From positions 305,105 through 369,104 of the forward strand of contig CT978603.1 in NCBI GenBank assembly GCA_000063525.1: DNA of 64,000 nucleotides, written 5' to 3'. The notes beneath the pieces were generated by a model. That model was not told the origin of the DNA and did no database searches. It saw nothing but the letters and a program-made list of their open reading frames with translations. This document shows, in pieces, positions 16,640-24,523 of the stretch (position 1 is its first letter; every line of letters starts with the position of its first letter). Position numbers and translations under genes: made by a program. Source of the stretch: Synechococcus sp. RCC307 (GTDB lineage Bacteria; Cyanobacteriota; Cyanobacteriia; PCC-6307; Cyanobiaceae).

Positions 16640-16876
16640 TCACCACTGCGGTTCAACACGTTTCCAGCCCGCTTTCACCCGATTGCGCCACAGCTCGCGG
16701 GCTTGGCTGAGCGTGAGTTGGCGCCGTGACTTCAGCAGGGGTGGTTCATGGAGCAGAAGGTGTCTGCCTAGGTCCACCGCCATGGGCCTGGCGCCACCGT
16801 CGCGCTCAAGCTCTGGATTGGGCCAGAACCGCTCGACCCATGGACCGTTGGGTTGCTTCAGCCAGGCTTCTTTCAT
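16640..16876 (-). CDS. DUF1651-type protein (second copy)
   Basis: A 78-residue protein with the family pattern: WLKQPNGPWVERFWPNPE, then a Leu/Pro stretch (HEPPLLKSRRQLT), the helix ARELWRNRVKAGWKRV and the C-terminal PQW. ATG at 16876 is preferred, since the longer frame would run through a terminator. A LexA-like box begins 11 bases upstream. Function is unknown; it is the second DUF1651 member in the window. Confidence 0.75.
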   Translation of the reverse strand: MKEAWLKQPNGPWVERFWPNPELERDGGARPMAVDLGRHLLLHEPPLLKSRRQLTLSQARELWRNRVKAGWKRVEPQW

Positions 16877-16887
16877 GGCCAAAGAGT

Positions 16888-16901
16888 AGTACAAGCGTAT
16901 T
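16888..16901. promoter_or_regulatory. LexA-like box before the second DUF1651 gene
   Basis: Read on the minus strand, AATACGCTTGTACT fits RGTACNNNDGTWCB with one mismatch (A for G at position 2). It lies 11 bases before the ATG at 16876 and overlaps a weak promoter-like pair, TTGCTT (16914-16909), 17 bases, TACTAC (16891-16886). The position mirrors the operator of the first DUF1651 gene. Confidence 0.5.
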
Positions 16902-16915
16902 ACTAGGCAAGCAAT

Positions 16916-16942
16916 AAAAAGGACGGCCTCCCACAGCCGTCC
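16916..16942 (-). terminator. Intrinsic terminator, probably of ssrA
   Basis: GGACGGC (16921-16927) pairs with GCCGTCC (16936-16942) and on the minus strand is followed by five T. It is the first terminator downstream of the tmRNA gene and lies just before the promoter of the DUF1651 gene. Confidence 0.75.
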
Positions 16943-17034
16943 CATGCTCGAAGCGCCACCACTCCCATGGCGGCCATTCAAGGGTTATGTATCGGCTTGA
17001 ACCTTTTTGTCGCGGTCGCCACAGAGCCTGCGTG

Positions 17035-17293
17035 GGACTGGTCACAGGCCCCGCGTTTGATTCTGGTGTTATGGCCAGATCAATTGCGCTGGAATGGTGG
17101 AAGGGGCCTTCCAGCCCCAGTGGGTCAATTGGGTGATAAGGCTGACCTCACCCCATCTCCCTTACTTGGGTCAGGCAGCAACAGGGGCTGCTTGACGGGA
17201 GAAACGAACGATGTTGTTCGCAGTTACGGGTTTGCTCTTACCGAGCAGGTTTCAGTCACCCTCCTGTTGCCCCGTCGAAACCATTGCAGCCCC
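17035..17293 (-). ncRNA. ssrA: tmRNA coding piece (two-piece, permuted tmRNA)
   Basis: The mature 5' end GGGGCTGCAATGGTTTCGAC lies at 17293. The tag frame (17221-17171) reads ANNIVRFSRQAAPVAA then TGA, a tag known from marine Synechococcus and Prochlorococcus. In these cyanobacteria the gene is circularly permuted and the RNA works as two pieces that rescue stalled ribosomes. The 3' end is not exact (about 17035 is a guess between the tag and the terminator at 16916-16942). Confidence 0.9.
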
Positions 17294-17307
17294 GCGATGG
17301 GGAGAAA

Positions 17308-17382
17308 TGGAGCTGAGCGGAATCGAACCGCTGTCCGAAACACTGGTTTGAGTCACCTAGTCCGGAAGGACCGGACTCCTTC
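17308..17382 (-). ncRNA. ssrA: tmRNA acceptor piece
   Basis: On the minus strand GGACAGCGGTTCGATTCCGC followed by TCAGCTCCA gives the T arm and the 3' acceptor strand, ending at 17308 without encoded CCA. CAGCTCC pairs with GGGGCTG at the 5' end of the coding piece, and only 14 bases (17294-17307) separate the two, which is the excised loop of a permuted tmRNA. The acceptor piece comes first in the transcript. A GC-rich hairpin (GTCCGGTCCTTCCGGAC) lies near its 5' end, which is approximate. Confidence 0.88.
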
Positions 17383-17406
17383 ATTGTGGCAGCAGTGCCC
17401 GCTGCC

Positions 17407-18603
17407 ATGCAGGATCAACTCTGGGATGTGATCGCCGTTGTGCCTGCTTCGCTCGAGGCAGAAGCTGCGGCAGAGCTTGAGGCTTTCGGTGCCCAATCGC
17501 TGCAGACCCTGCGCCGTGCGGTGCGCTGCCGCCTGGATCGAGCGGGCTTTTACCGCGCCCATTTGCAGGCCCGCTTGCCTTTTCAGCTGTTGCGGTTGCT
17601 CGCCAGCTTCCCCTGCTCCAGCCGCGCTCAGCTCTATGGCGGGGTGCAGCAAGCGGCGGATTGGCAGGGCTGGTTGCCGCCGCAGCTCAGCTTCCGAGTT
17701 GAGGCCAGCGGCAGAGCTGGAGAGCTCAACCACAGCCATTTCACGGCCTTGGAGGTCAAGAACGCCCTGGTGGATTGGCAGCGCCAGCACAGTGGCCAGC
17801 GCTCCGATGTGGATCTCGAGGATCCAGATCGGGTTTTTCATTTGCATCTCGGCCAAGGACGCCAGGGGCCCATGGCGTCGTTGTATGTGGCCGGTAGTTC
17901 CAGCAGCCTGCATCGCCGCGGCTACCGGGCGGCCATGGGCCTGGCGCCTTTGAAGGAAAACCTGGCTGCAGGGTTGATGGCGATCACGGGCTGGGATGGC
18001 AGCGTGCCGCTGGTGGACCCCTTCTGCGGGTCTGCCACGTTGCTGATCGAGGCCGTCTCGCGCGTGCTGCAGCGTCCGCCGGGTTTGTTGCCTGGTGCTG
18101 CTTTGGAGCCGGCCCACCACGCCCAGGCCCGCCGCTTCAGCTGCTTGCAATGGCCTGATGCTGATTTAGGCCTGTGGCGCTCGGAAGTGGTGGCCTCCGC
18201 TGAGCAGGCTCTGGCTGGATCGCAGCAACCGTTGGCCCCGGTCATTGGCCTGGAGAAGGACCCTGAGGTGCTCGAGCAAGCCCGCAGCAATGTGGCCGCG
18301 GCAGGCCTGGAGGCCTGGATCGATCTACGCCCAGGCGATGGTTGTGAGCTGATGCCTCCGCCTGGCCCTGGGGTGCTGGTTTGCAATCCCCCCTATGGCG
18401 AGCGCCTGGGCGATGAGCAGGCGCTCGATGCCCTCTATCACCGCTTTGGCCGGCAGCTCAAGGACCACTGCAGTGGTTGGAGTTTGTGGTTGCTGAGCGG
18501 CAACGCCAAGCTCACCCGCGCTCTGGGGATGAAGGCCAGCCGGCGCGTGCCAGTGAGCAATGGCGGAATTGATTGCCGCTGGCTCCATTACGAGATTCGC
18601 TAG
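17407..18603 (+). CDS. THUMP-domain rRNA methyltransferase (RlmL/UPF0020 family)
   Basis: A 398-residue SAM-dependent N2-guanine methyltransferase-like protein. The THUMP-type RNA-binding region is in the N-terminal half, SAM motif I is LVDPFCGSATLLIEA, and the catalytic motif is VCNPPYGERLG. A C-terminal KASRRVPVSNGGIDCRW is family-typical. It probably modifies 23S rRNA. ATG at 17407 is used; GTG at 17386 would begin almost on the tmRNA 5' end. It diverges from ssrA. Confidence 0.9.
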   Translation: MQDQLWDVIAVVPASLEAEAAAELEAFGAQSLQTLRRAVRCRLDRAGFYRAHLQARLPFQLLRLLASFPCSSRAQLYGGVQQAADWQGWLPPQLSFRVEASGRAGELNHSHFTALEVKNALVDWQRQHSGQRSDVDLEDPDRVFHLHLGQGRQGPMASLYVAGSSSSLHRRGYRAAMGLAPLKENLAAGLMAITGWDGSVPLVDPFCGSATLLIEAVSRVLQRPPGLLPGAALEPAHHAQARRFSCLQWPDADLGLWRSEVVASAEQALAGSQQPLAPVIGLEKDPEVLEQARSNVAAAGLEAWIDLRPGDGCELMPPPGPGVLVCNPPYGERLGDEQALDALYHRFGRQLKDHCSGWSLWLLSGNAKLTRALGMKASRRVPVSNGGIDCRWLHYEIR

Positions 18604-18974
18604 CGCCCCAGCAGCGTGCGGGTGGTGCGGCTGATGCCCGCAGCTGTCTCGGGCAGGTAGGGGCCTTTCAGCAGTTGCCCGCCGATGCGCAGCAGCAGCC
18701 CGGCCAGCACCAGGTCGATGGCGCCCACGACCAAAAAAGCGGTCAGCCAATCGAGGGCAGCGCCCTCCACCAAAACGATCACCAAGGCGGCATGGGCCAC
18801 CAGCAGTGCTCCGGTGAGCAAGACCAAGGCGGTGCCCATGAGCAAGGCACCAACGATGAGGCGCCGCTTTTCGCGGTCCACCTCCTTGAGGGCGATGCGG
18901 ACATGCAGGTCCATCACCGACACCACCAGGGAGGCCAGCTTTCCAGTGGCGCCGCGGGGCGATTGGGATTCCAT
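18600..18974 (-). CDS. Phage-holin-family (DUF1469-like) membrane protein
   Basis: A 124-residue protein with a cytosolic amphipathic N terminus (VVSVMDLHVRIALKEVDREKRR) and two adjacent hydrophobic hairpins (about 40-65 and 75-98). This is the layout of the Phage_holin_3_6/DUF1469 family, found in many bacteria outside phages and often next to DUF883-like genes as here. Function is unknown. It overlaps the end of the methyltransferase gene by four bases. Confidence 0.75.
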   Translation of the reverse strand: MESQSPRGATGKLASLVVSVMDLHVRIALKEVDREKRRLIVGALLMGTALVLLTGALLVAHAALVIVLVEGAALDWLTAFLVVGAIDLVLAGLLLRIGGQLLKGPYLPETAAGISRTTRTLLGR

Positions 18975-18979
18975 GCTGA

Positions 18980-19393
18980 TCAGCGCCGGCGGCCGCCGCT
19001 CAGGATTAGGCCAGCCAACAGGCCAATTCCAGCGGCAATGCCCACCGCCAGCAGCGGCCGCTCGCGCACCGGCGATTCAATTTTTGGCCTGAGGTTGGCG
19101 TTGAGGTCATCGAGCAACCGTTCCAATTGCTCTTCCAGTGGCTGCAGGCTGTCGCCGAGCTTGCGGGTTTGCTCGCCGGCCACATCCATAAATTCGAGCA
19201 GCTGCTCTTGCACCACCGCGCTGGTTCGACCGGTTTGTGCGGCGATCACAGCCACCACCTCATCGAAGCTGCCGCGGGTGTTGGTGAGGGCCTCATGGGC
19301 CACCTGGGGCCAGCGCTCTTGAATCTCCGGCAGCAGTTCGGTGAAGCGTTCGCGGAACCGTTCGCCCACCTGGGTTAGCCCTGAGCTCGCCAT
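18980..19393 (-). CDS. DUF883/ElaB-like membrane-anchored coiled-coil protein
   Basis: A 137-residue protein with long helices (FRERFTELLPEIQERW, LEEQLERLLDDLNANLRPK) and a C-terminal Gly-rich membrane anchor (LAVGIAAGIGLLAGLILSGGRRR). The C-terminal anchor after a PVRERPL stretch is typical of ElaB/YqjD-type proteins that can tether ribosomes in E. coli. Likely an operon with the holin-like gene (five-base gap). ATG at 19393 is chosen over TTG at 19417. Confidence 0.65.
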   Translation of the reverse strand: MASSGLTQVGERFRERFTELLPEIQERWPQVAHEALTNTRGSFDEVVAVIAAQTGRTSAVVQEQLLEFMDVAGEQTRKLGDSLQPLEEQLERLLDDLNANLRPKIESPVRERPLLAVGIAAGIGLLAGLILSGGRRR

Positions 19394-19526
19394 CAATCCC
19401 TTGGCTCTTTCCCGCAAGGTATCGAGCCAACGGGCGGTTGGCAGCGCGGCCTGTTCTCTCTTGTGCTCTTAAACACCTCGGCTAACTTCAGTCGATCTAA
19501 CTCCTGACCGAAAGGTCGCTGTCCTG

Positions 19527-22500
19527 TTGGTCTTTATCGATCAGGTCAGCCTTACGCATTTCAAGTCCTTCGGGGGGAGTGTCACCATCCCCCTGGAGCC
19601 AGGTTTCACGGTGGTGACTGGCCCCAACGGCTCAGGCAAAAGCAACATCCTTGACGGCATCCTCTTTTGCCTCGGGTTGGCCAGCAGCCGCGGCATGCGC
19701 GCTGAGCGCCTGCCGGATCTGATCAATAACAACGCCCTCAAACAGGGAAAAGCCTCCGAGGCGTCGGTGTCGGTGCGCTTCGATCTGCGTGGCTGGCAGC
19801 CCGATACGGCCGAAGACGGTTTGGAAGCCCCTGAGGAGGGGCCCTGGATCAAGGCTGGGCAAACCGAATGGACCGTCACCCGCCGGCTGCGGGTGGCTCC
19901 AGGCGGCACCTACAGCACCAGCTACAGCGCCGATGGGGTGCCCTGCAACCTGCAGCAGCTGCAAACCCAGCTGCGCCGCCTGCGCCTCGATCCCGATGGC
20001 AGCAATGTTGTGATGCAGGGGGATGTCACTCGCATCGTTTCGATGAGCGCCCGCGATCGCCGCGGAATCATCGATGAGCTGGCTGGTGTGGCGCTGTTTG
20101 ATAGCCGCATTGAGCAAAGTCGCCGCAAGCTCGATGACGTGCAAGAGCGCGAAGAGCGCTGCCGCATCGTCGAAGGCGAGCTGGAAGCCTCCCGCACCCG
20201 CCTGGAACGCGATTGCCAGCGGGCCCGGCTGTATCAGGATTTGCGCCAAAAGGTCCAGCTCGGTCGCCAGCAAGAGCAGGTGCTGGTGGTCGAGCAGAAC
20301 CGCGCCCAGCTCGAACAGCTGGCGCAGAACAGTGAGCAACTCAGCGGGCGGCGTGAATCGGAGCAGCAAGCCCTGATCCAAGGCCAAGCGCAACTCAAAG
20401 GTGCTGCGGAGGAACTGGCCGCTCTGCAAGAGGCTGTCAAAAGCCTTGGTGAAGACCAGCTGATTGCGGTGCAAGGCCAGCTGGCTGAGCTTGAAGCCGC
20501 TGGCCGCGAGTTGCAGCGCCGCGCTGAGCGCCACCAACAGCAGGCCTCGGAGTTGCAGCAGCAGCGCCATCAGCAACAGCAGCAGCGCGCTGAATTGCAG
20601 CAGCAGAGCCAGCAGCTGCAATCCACCGATGACGTTCAGCAGCGCCAACTTGCTGATGAGGCCTGCCGCAGCGCGGAAGCAGCCGTTGAACTCTCCCGCC
20701 GCCGCCTGGCGGAAGTGGCTGGCCGCTCTGGCAGCTGGATGGAGGAGCAGCAGGAGCGCAGTCGCCGCCGTCAGGAGCTGCAGGCCCTACTGGGTCCTCA
20801 GCAAGCTGAGGCGGTGCAGCTCGATGAGCGCCTGCGCCAAGAGCAGGAACGCCAGCAGGAGTTGCAGGCGGAACTCGATCGTGAGCAGCAAGGCAATGGC
20901 ACGGCGGCTGAGCAGCTCAAAGAGTTGCAAGGCACTCAGCAGGAGCTGCTGCAGTTGATCGCCAAGCACAAGCAGCGCGTGCAGGAGCTCGCTGAAGCCC
21001 TTTCGTTGCAGCAGCGCACCCGCATTCGCCTGGAGCAAGAGCAGCAGCAGCTCGAACGCGACATTGCCCGCCATGACAGCCGCCGCGAAACCTTGCAGGA
21101 GAGCCGCGGTACTGGAGCTCTGAGGCTGTTGCTTGAGGCTGGCCTCGATGGCATTCACGGCCTGGTGGCTCAGTTGGCCGAGGTCGACGACCGCTACCGC
21201 CTAGCGCTGGAGGTGGCCGCTGGGGGCCGGCTCTCCCAGGTGGTGGTTGATGACGACCGCATCGCAGCCCGCGCCATTGAGTTGCTCAAGCAGCGCCGTG
21301 CCGGCCGCCTGACCTTCTTACCCCTCAACAAGATCCGCAGCTCAGCGCGCGGCGGTGGTGCAGCCCTGCAGCGCGGCGGTGCCCCCAGCGGTGGCGGGTG
21401 CTTGGGCCGGGCGGTGGAGCTGCTGCACTTTGAGCCGATCTACCGCGATGTGTTTGGCCATGTGTTTGGCGACACGTTGGTCTATTCCGATCTGCAGTCA
21501 GCTCGCCGGGAGCTCGGCCGCAGCCGCATCGTCACCCTCGAAGGCGAGCTGCTCGAGCGCAGCGGTGCCATGACCGGCGGCAGCCTGCAGCAGCGCAGCG
21601 GCAGCCTCAGTTTTGGTCGTGCCAACGATGGAGATGAGGCTGAACCCCTGCGCCGCCGCTTGCTGGAGTTAGGTGAAACCCTGGTGGCTAGCCGCCGCCG
21701 TGAAGCTGAGCTCAGCCGCCAGTTGGAAGCGGCTCAAGGGGAATTCAGTTCCGAGCGCTCCCGCCAAGCTGGGGTGGAGGCTGAGTTGGCGGCCGCCCAA
21801 CGGGCCCATGGTCCCCAGGTCACCCGTCAGGCTCAGCTGCAGGCGCGGCTCGAGCAGGTGAGCCAGAGCCTCAGCAGCGATCAAACCCGTTTGCAGGAGC
21901 TGCAGGCCTCGATGCAGCCGCTGCGCCAGGACTTGGAGCAGCTTGAACAAGGTGAAGCGGCCAGCAGCGATTCCGCCGATGCCGCCCGCTGGGGTGAGTT
22001 GCAGCAGGAGCTCGAACAGGCCGATGCGGCATTGAGCGCCGCCCGGGCCCAGCGCGATGGCTTGGAAGCCGCCCAGCGTGATCGCGGCTTGGTGCTGGCG
22101 CGCCTCAACAGCCAGCTCGAGGCCGTGGCCGCTGAAGATCAGCGCCTGCAAGCCAGCACGGCCGCCCTCACCGCTGAGGTGCAGGAACTGCGGGACCAGC
22201 AACTGGCCGATCAAGCCCGCCGCGCTGAACTCCAGCAGCAGCAGCAGGCCTTGCAGGAGCGCTTTGGTGAGCAGCGCCGTGCCCGTGATGCAGCCGAAGC
22301 CCGCCTAGCTGGCCTGCGTCAGCAGCAGCAGCAGCGGGAGTGGGAATTGCAGCGCTTGGCAGAGCAAATCGAGGCCCTTGCCGAAGAGCGCCGTGCCCTG
22401 GGTGAGCGCTTGCAGCAGCAGGTGGCTGAATTGCCCGATCCGTTGCCGGAGATCAGCGATGAGCTGCGGGAGGCCGGCTTGGAGGCGCTGCAGGAGCAGC

Positions 22501-23123
22501 TGCGCGTGATTCAGCAGCGCATGGAAGCGCTGGAGCCGGTGAACATGCTGGCGCTCGAGGAGCTTGAGCAACTGGAAGCCCGGCTGGCTGAGCTGCGAGA
22601 GCGGCTTGAGGTGCTCGGCAATGAGCGCCATGAGTTGCTGCTTCGCATTGAAACGGTGGCCACCCTGCGTCAGGAGGCGTTTATGGAGGCCTTCCGCGCT
22701 GTCGATGGCCATTTCCGCAGCATCTTTGCCGGGCTCTCCGATGGTGAAGGCGAGCTGTCGCTGGAAAACCCAAGCGATCCGCTCGAGGGAGGTCTCACCT
22801 TGGTGGCCCATCCCAAGGGCAAGGCCGTGCGCCGGCTGGCCTCAATGTCTGGCGGCGAGAAGTCGCTCACGGCCCTCAGCTTCCTGTTTGCCCTGCAGCG
22901 CTTTCGGCCCTCGCCCTTCTATGCCCTCGATGAGGTCGACAGCTTCCTCGATGGCGTCAACGTTGAGCGCCTGGCTGGGTTGATTGCTGCTCAAGCCGGC
23001 GATGCTCAGTTTTTGGTGGTCAGCCACCGCCGCCCGATGATTGCTGCGAGCACCCGAACCATCGGCGTGACCCAGGCCCGCGGTGCCCACACCCAGGTGG
23101 TGGGCATGCCGGCTGCAGCCTGA
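19527..23123 (+). CDS. smc: Chromosome segregation SMC protein
   Basis: A 1198-residue SMC ATPase. The N-terminal head has Walker A GPNGSGKSN at 32-40. Two Gln/Glu/Arg-rich coiled coils (about 170-500 and 690-1010) flank a hinge near 525-670 with GRLSQVVVDDD and an unusual Gly-rich insertion (SSARGGGAALQRGGAPSGGG). The C-terminal head has the signature SMSGGEKSLTALS and Walker B FYALDEVDSFLD. It condenses and separates chromosomes with ScpA/ScpB. Start is TTG, giving the standard MVFIDQVSLTHFKSFGG. Confidence 0.97.
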   Translation: MVFIDQVSLTHFKSFGGSVTIPLEPGFTVVTGPNGSGKSNILDGILFCLGLASSRGMRAERLPDLINNNALKQGKASEASVSVRFDLRGWQPDTAEDGLEAPEEGPWIKAGQTEWTVTRRLRVAPGGTYSTSYSADGVPCNLQQLQTQLRRLRLDPDGSNVVMQGDVTRIVSMSARDRRGIIDELAGVALFDSRIEQSRRKLDDVQEREERCRIVEGELEASRTRLERDCQRARLYQDLRQKVQLGRQQEQVLVVEQNRAQLEQLAQNSEQLSGRRESEQQALIQGQAQLKGAAEELAALQEAVKSLGEDQLIAVQGQLAELEAAGRELQRRAERHQQQASELQQQRHQQQQQRAELQQQSQQLQSTDDVQQRQLADEACRSAEAAVELSRRRLAEVAGRSGSWMEEQQERSRRRQELQALLGPQQAEAVQLDERLRQEQERQQELQAELDREQQGNGTAAEQLKELQGTQQELLQLIAKHKQRVQELAEALSLQQRTRIRLEQEQQQLERDIARHDSRRETLQESRGTGALRLLLEAGLDGIHGLVAQLAEVDDRYRLALEVAAGGRLSQVVVDDDRIAARAIELLKQRRAGRLTFLPLNKIRSSARGGGAALQRGGAPSGGGCLGRAVELLHFEPIYRDVFGHVFGDTLVYSDLQSARRELGRSRIVTLEGELLERSGAMTGGSLQQRSGSLSFGRANDGDEAEPLRRRLLELGETLVASRRREAELSRQLEAAQGEFSSERSRQAGVEAELAAAQRAHGPQVTRQAQLQARLEQVSQSLSSDQTRLQELQASMQPLRQDLEQLEQGEAASSDSADAARWGELQQELEQADAALSAARAQRDGLEAAQRDRGLVLARLNSQLEAVAAEDQRLQASTAALTAEVQELRDQQLADQARRAELQQQQQALQERFGEQRRARDAAEARLAGLRQQQQQREWELQRLAEQIEALAEERRALGERLQQQVAELPDPLPEISDELREAGLEALQEQLRVIQQRMEALEPVNMLALEELEQLEARLAELRERLEVLGNERHELLLRIETVATLRQEAFMEAFRAVDGHFRSIFAGLSDGEGELSLENPSDPLEGGLTLVAHPKGKAVRRLASMSGGEKSLTALSFLFALQRFRPSPFYALDEVDSFLDGVNVERLAGLIAAQAGDAQFLVVSHRRPMIAASTRTIGVTQARGAHTQVVGMPAAA

Positions 23124-23166
23124 TTGGCGATCCTGCGACACAATGGCTCGATCGAGCAGTTAGCCC

Positions 23167-24111
23167 TTGCAGGCGCCCCCCCCTTCCGATTCCACCCCAG
23201 CACCCTCCGATCGGCTTTGGCTGCGTTCGGAATTGATGGGAACCCAGGTCATTACCACTGACACCGGCCGCCGTCTTGGCGTGGTGGGCGAAGTCTTGGT
23301 GGACATCGACCGCCGCGAGGTGGTGGCCCTTGGCCTGCGCGACAACCCGTTGACCCGTTTTCTGCCTGGTCTGCCGCGTTGGATGCCGCTGGAGCAGATC
23401 CGTCAGGTGGGTGATGTGATCTTGGTTGATTCCCTCGACTCCCTGGCTGAGGGCTTCAACCCCGATCGCTACGACCGGGTGATCAATTGTCAGGTGGTCT
23501 CGGAAGCCGGTGAGCAGCTTGGCCGGGTTCTGGGTTTCAGTTTTGACATCGAAACCGGTGAGCTCACCACCTTGGTGGTGGGCGCTGTGGGCGTGCCCCT
23601 TCTGGGTGAAGGCATCCTCAGTACCTGGGAGCTGCCCGTTGATGAAATCGTCAGCTCGGGCCCGGATCGAATCATTGTTTATGAGGGCGCGGAAGAGAAG
23701 CTCAAGCAGCTCAACACCGGTTTGCTCGAAAAGCTGGGTATAGGAGGCGGCAGCCTCGAGCGCGAAGAGCGTGAGCGCTACCGGCTCAACATGGTGCCAG
23801 TTGAAAATCAGTTGCCGGCCGGCGTTCCCACTGAACAGGAGCAGCGGCGCCTTGAGGCCTCTAGGCAAGAGCGTTTTGAGCCCCAGCGCCAGGAAGACGA
23901 CTACGAATACGTGGAACTTGAACAGCGCCAACGCCGCGAGCCCCAGCGCCTCTATATGGATGAGGAGCGCGATCCCTATGGCGAGCGGGATCGCTACGCC
24001 GAGCGTGATCGCTACCGCGACCGCTACGACGCGCCATTGGATGTCGAGCCCGAGCCGCTGCCAGAACCCCGCAGGGGGCCTCAGCCCGCTGAAGAAGACC
24101 CCTGGGCGTAA
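23167..24111 (+). CDS. PRC-barrel protein with charged tail
   Basis: A 314-residue protein with two PRC-barrel-like repeats (LWLRSELMGTQVITTDTG... and NCQVVSEAGEQLGRVLGFSFDIETGE). PRC barrels act in photosynthetic reaction centres, RNA processing and protein interaction. After about residue 200 the chain is disordered, Glu/Arg/Gln-rich, with ERDRY-type repeats. TTG at 23167 is needed for a full first barrel. A PRC-barrel protein near smc and psbX suggests thylakoid or envelope work, but this is inference. Confidence 0.8.
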   Translation: MQAPPPSDSTPAPSDRLWLRSELMGTQVITTDTGRRLGVVGEVLVDIDRREVVALGLRDNPLTRFLPGLPRWMPLEQIRQVGDVILVDSLDSLAEGFNPDRYDRVINCQVVSEAGEQLGRVLGFSFDIETGELTTLVVGAVGVPLLGEGILSTWELPVDEIVSSGPDRIIVYEGAEEKLKQLNTGLLEKLGIGGGSLEREERERYRLNMVPVENQLPAGVPTEQEQRRLEASRQERFEPQRQEDDYEYVELEQRQRREPQRLYMDEERDPYGERDRYAERDRYRDRYDAPLDVEPEPLPEPRRGPQPAEEDPWA

Positions 24112-24112
24112 C

Positions 24113-24523
24113 TCACGTCTTGTCTTTGAAGTCCAGCGAGGCTGAGTTCACGCAGTAGCGCAGCCCAGTGGGGGTGGGGCTGTCTTGAAACACATGGCCC
24201 AGGTGCGAATCGCATTTGGCGCAGCGGATTTCGGTGCGCACCATGCCGTGGCTCACGTCTTGGATGGTGCGGATCGCCTCGGGGTTCACCCCTTCCCAGA
24301 AGCTGGGCCAGCCGGTGCCGGAGTCGAATTTGCGGTCAGAGCGGAACAGCTCAGCGCCGCAGCAGATGCAGCGGTACATGCCATCACCTTTGTGATTCCA
24401 GTAGGCCCCGGTAAAGGCCCGCTCAGTGCCGCCCTCCCGGGTGATGCGGAACTGTTCAGGAGTCAGCTTGGAGCGCCAGTCGTTCTCGCTTGCTTCCACG
24501 GGGTCATCAATGGTTCGATCCAA
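24113..24523 (-). CDS. msrB: Peptide-methionine (R)-S-oxide reductase MsrB
   Basis: A 136-residue enzyme that repairs methionine R-sulfoxide. The zinc site is Cys52/Cys55 ([11 protein letters not shown]) and Cys101/Cys104 ([13 protein letters not shown]), and the catalytic Cys124 is in [17 protein letters not shown] is also typical. TTG at 24523 overlaps the end of the upstream gene by 17 bases; GTG at 24499 is an alternative that would leave no overlap. Confidence 0.95.
   Translation of the reverse strand: MDRTIDDPVEASENDWRSKLTPEQFRITREGGTERAFTGAYWNHKGDGMYRCICCGAELFRSDRKFDSGTGWPSFWEGVNPEAIRTIQDVSHGMVRTEIRCAKCDSHLGHVFQDSPTPTGLRYCVNSASLDFKDKT

Noticed and set aside
19632-20648. 338-residue minus-strand ORF within smc, rich in Leu/Ala/Gln
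   Set aside because: Antisense shadow of the smc coiled coil. High GC at third codon positions keeps the frame open.
23020-23931. 303-residue minus-strand ORF under the PRC-barrel gene
   Set aside because: Shadow frame of smc end and PRC-barrel coding sequence, no family features.
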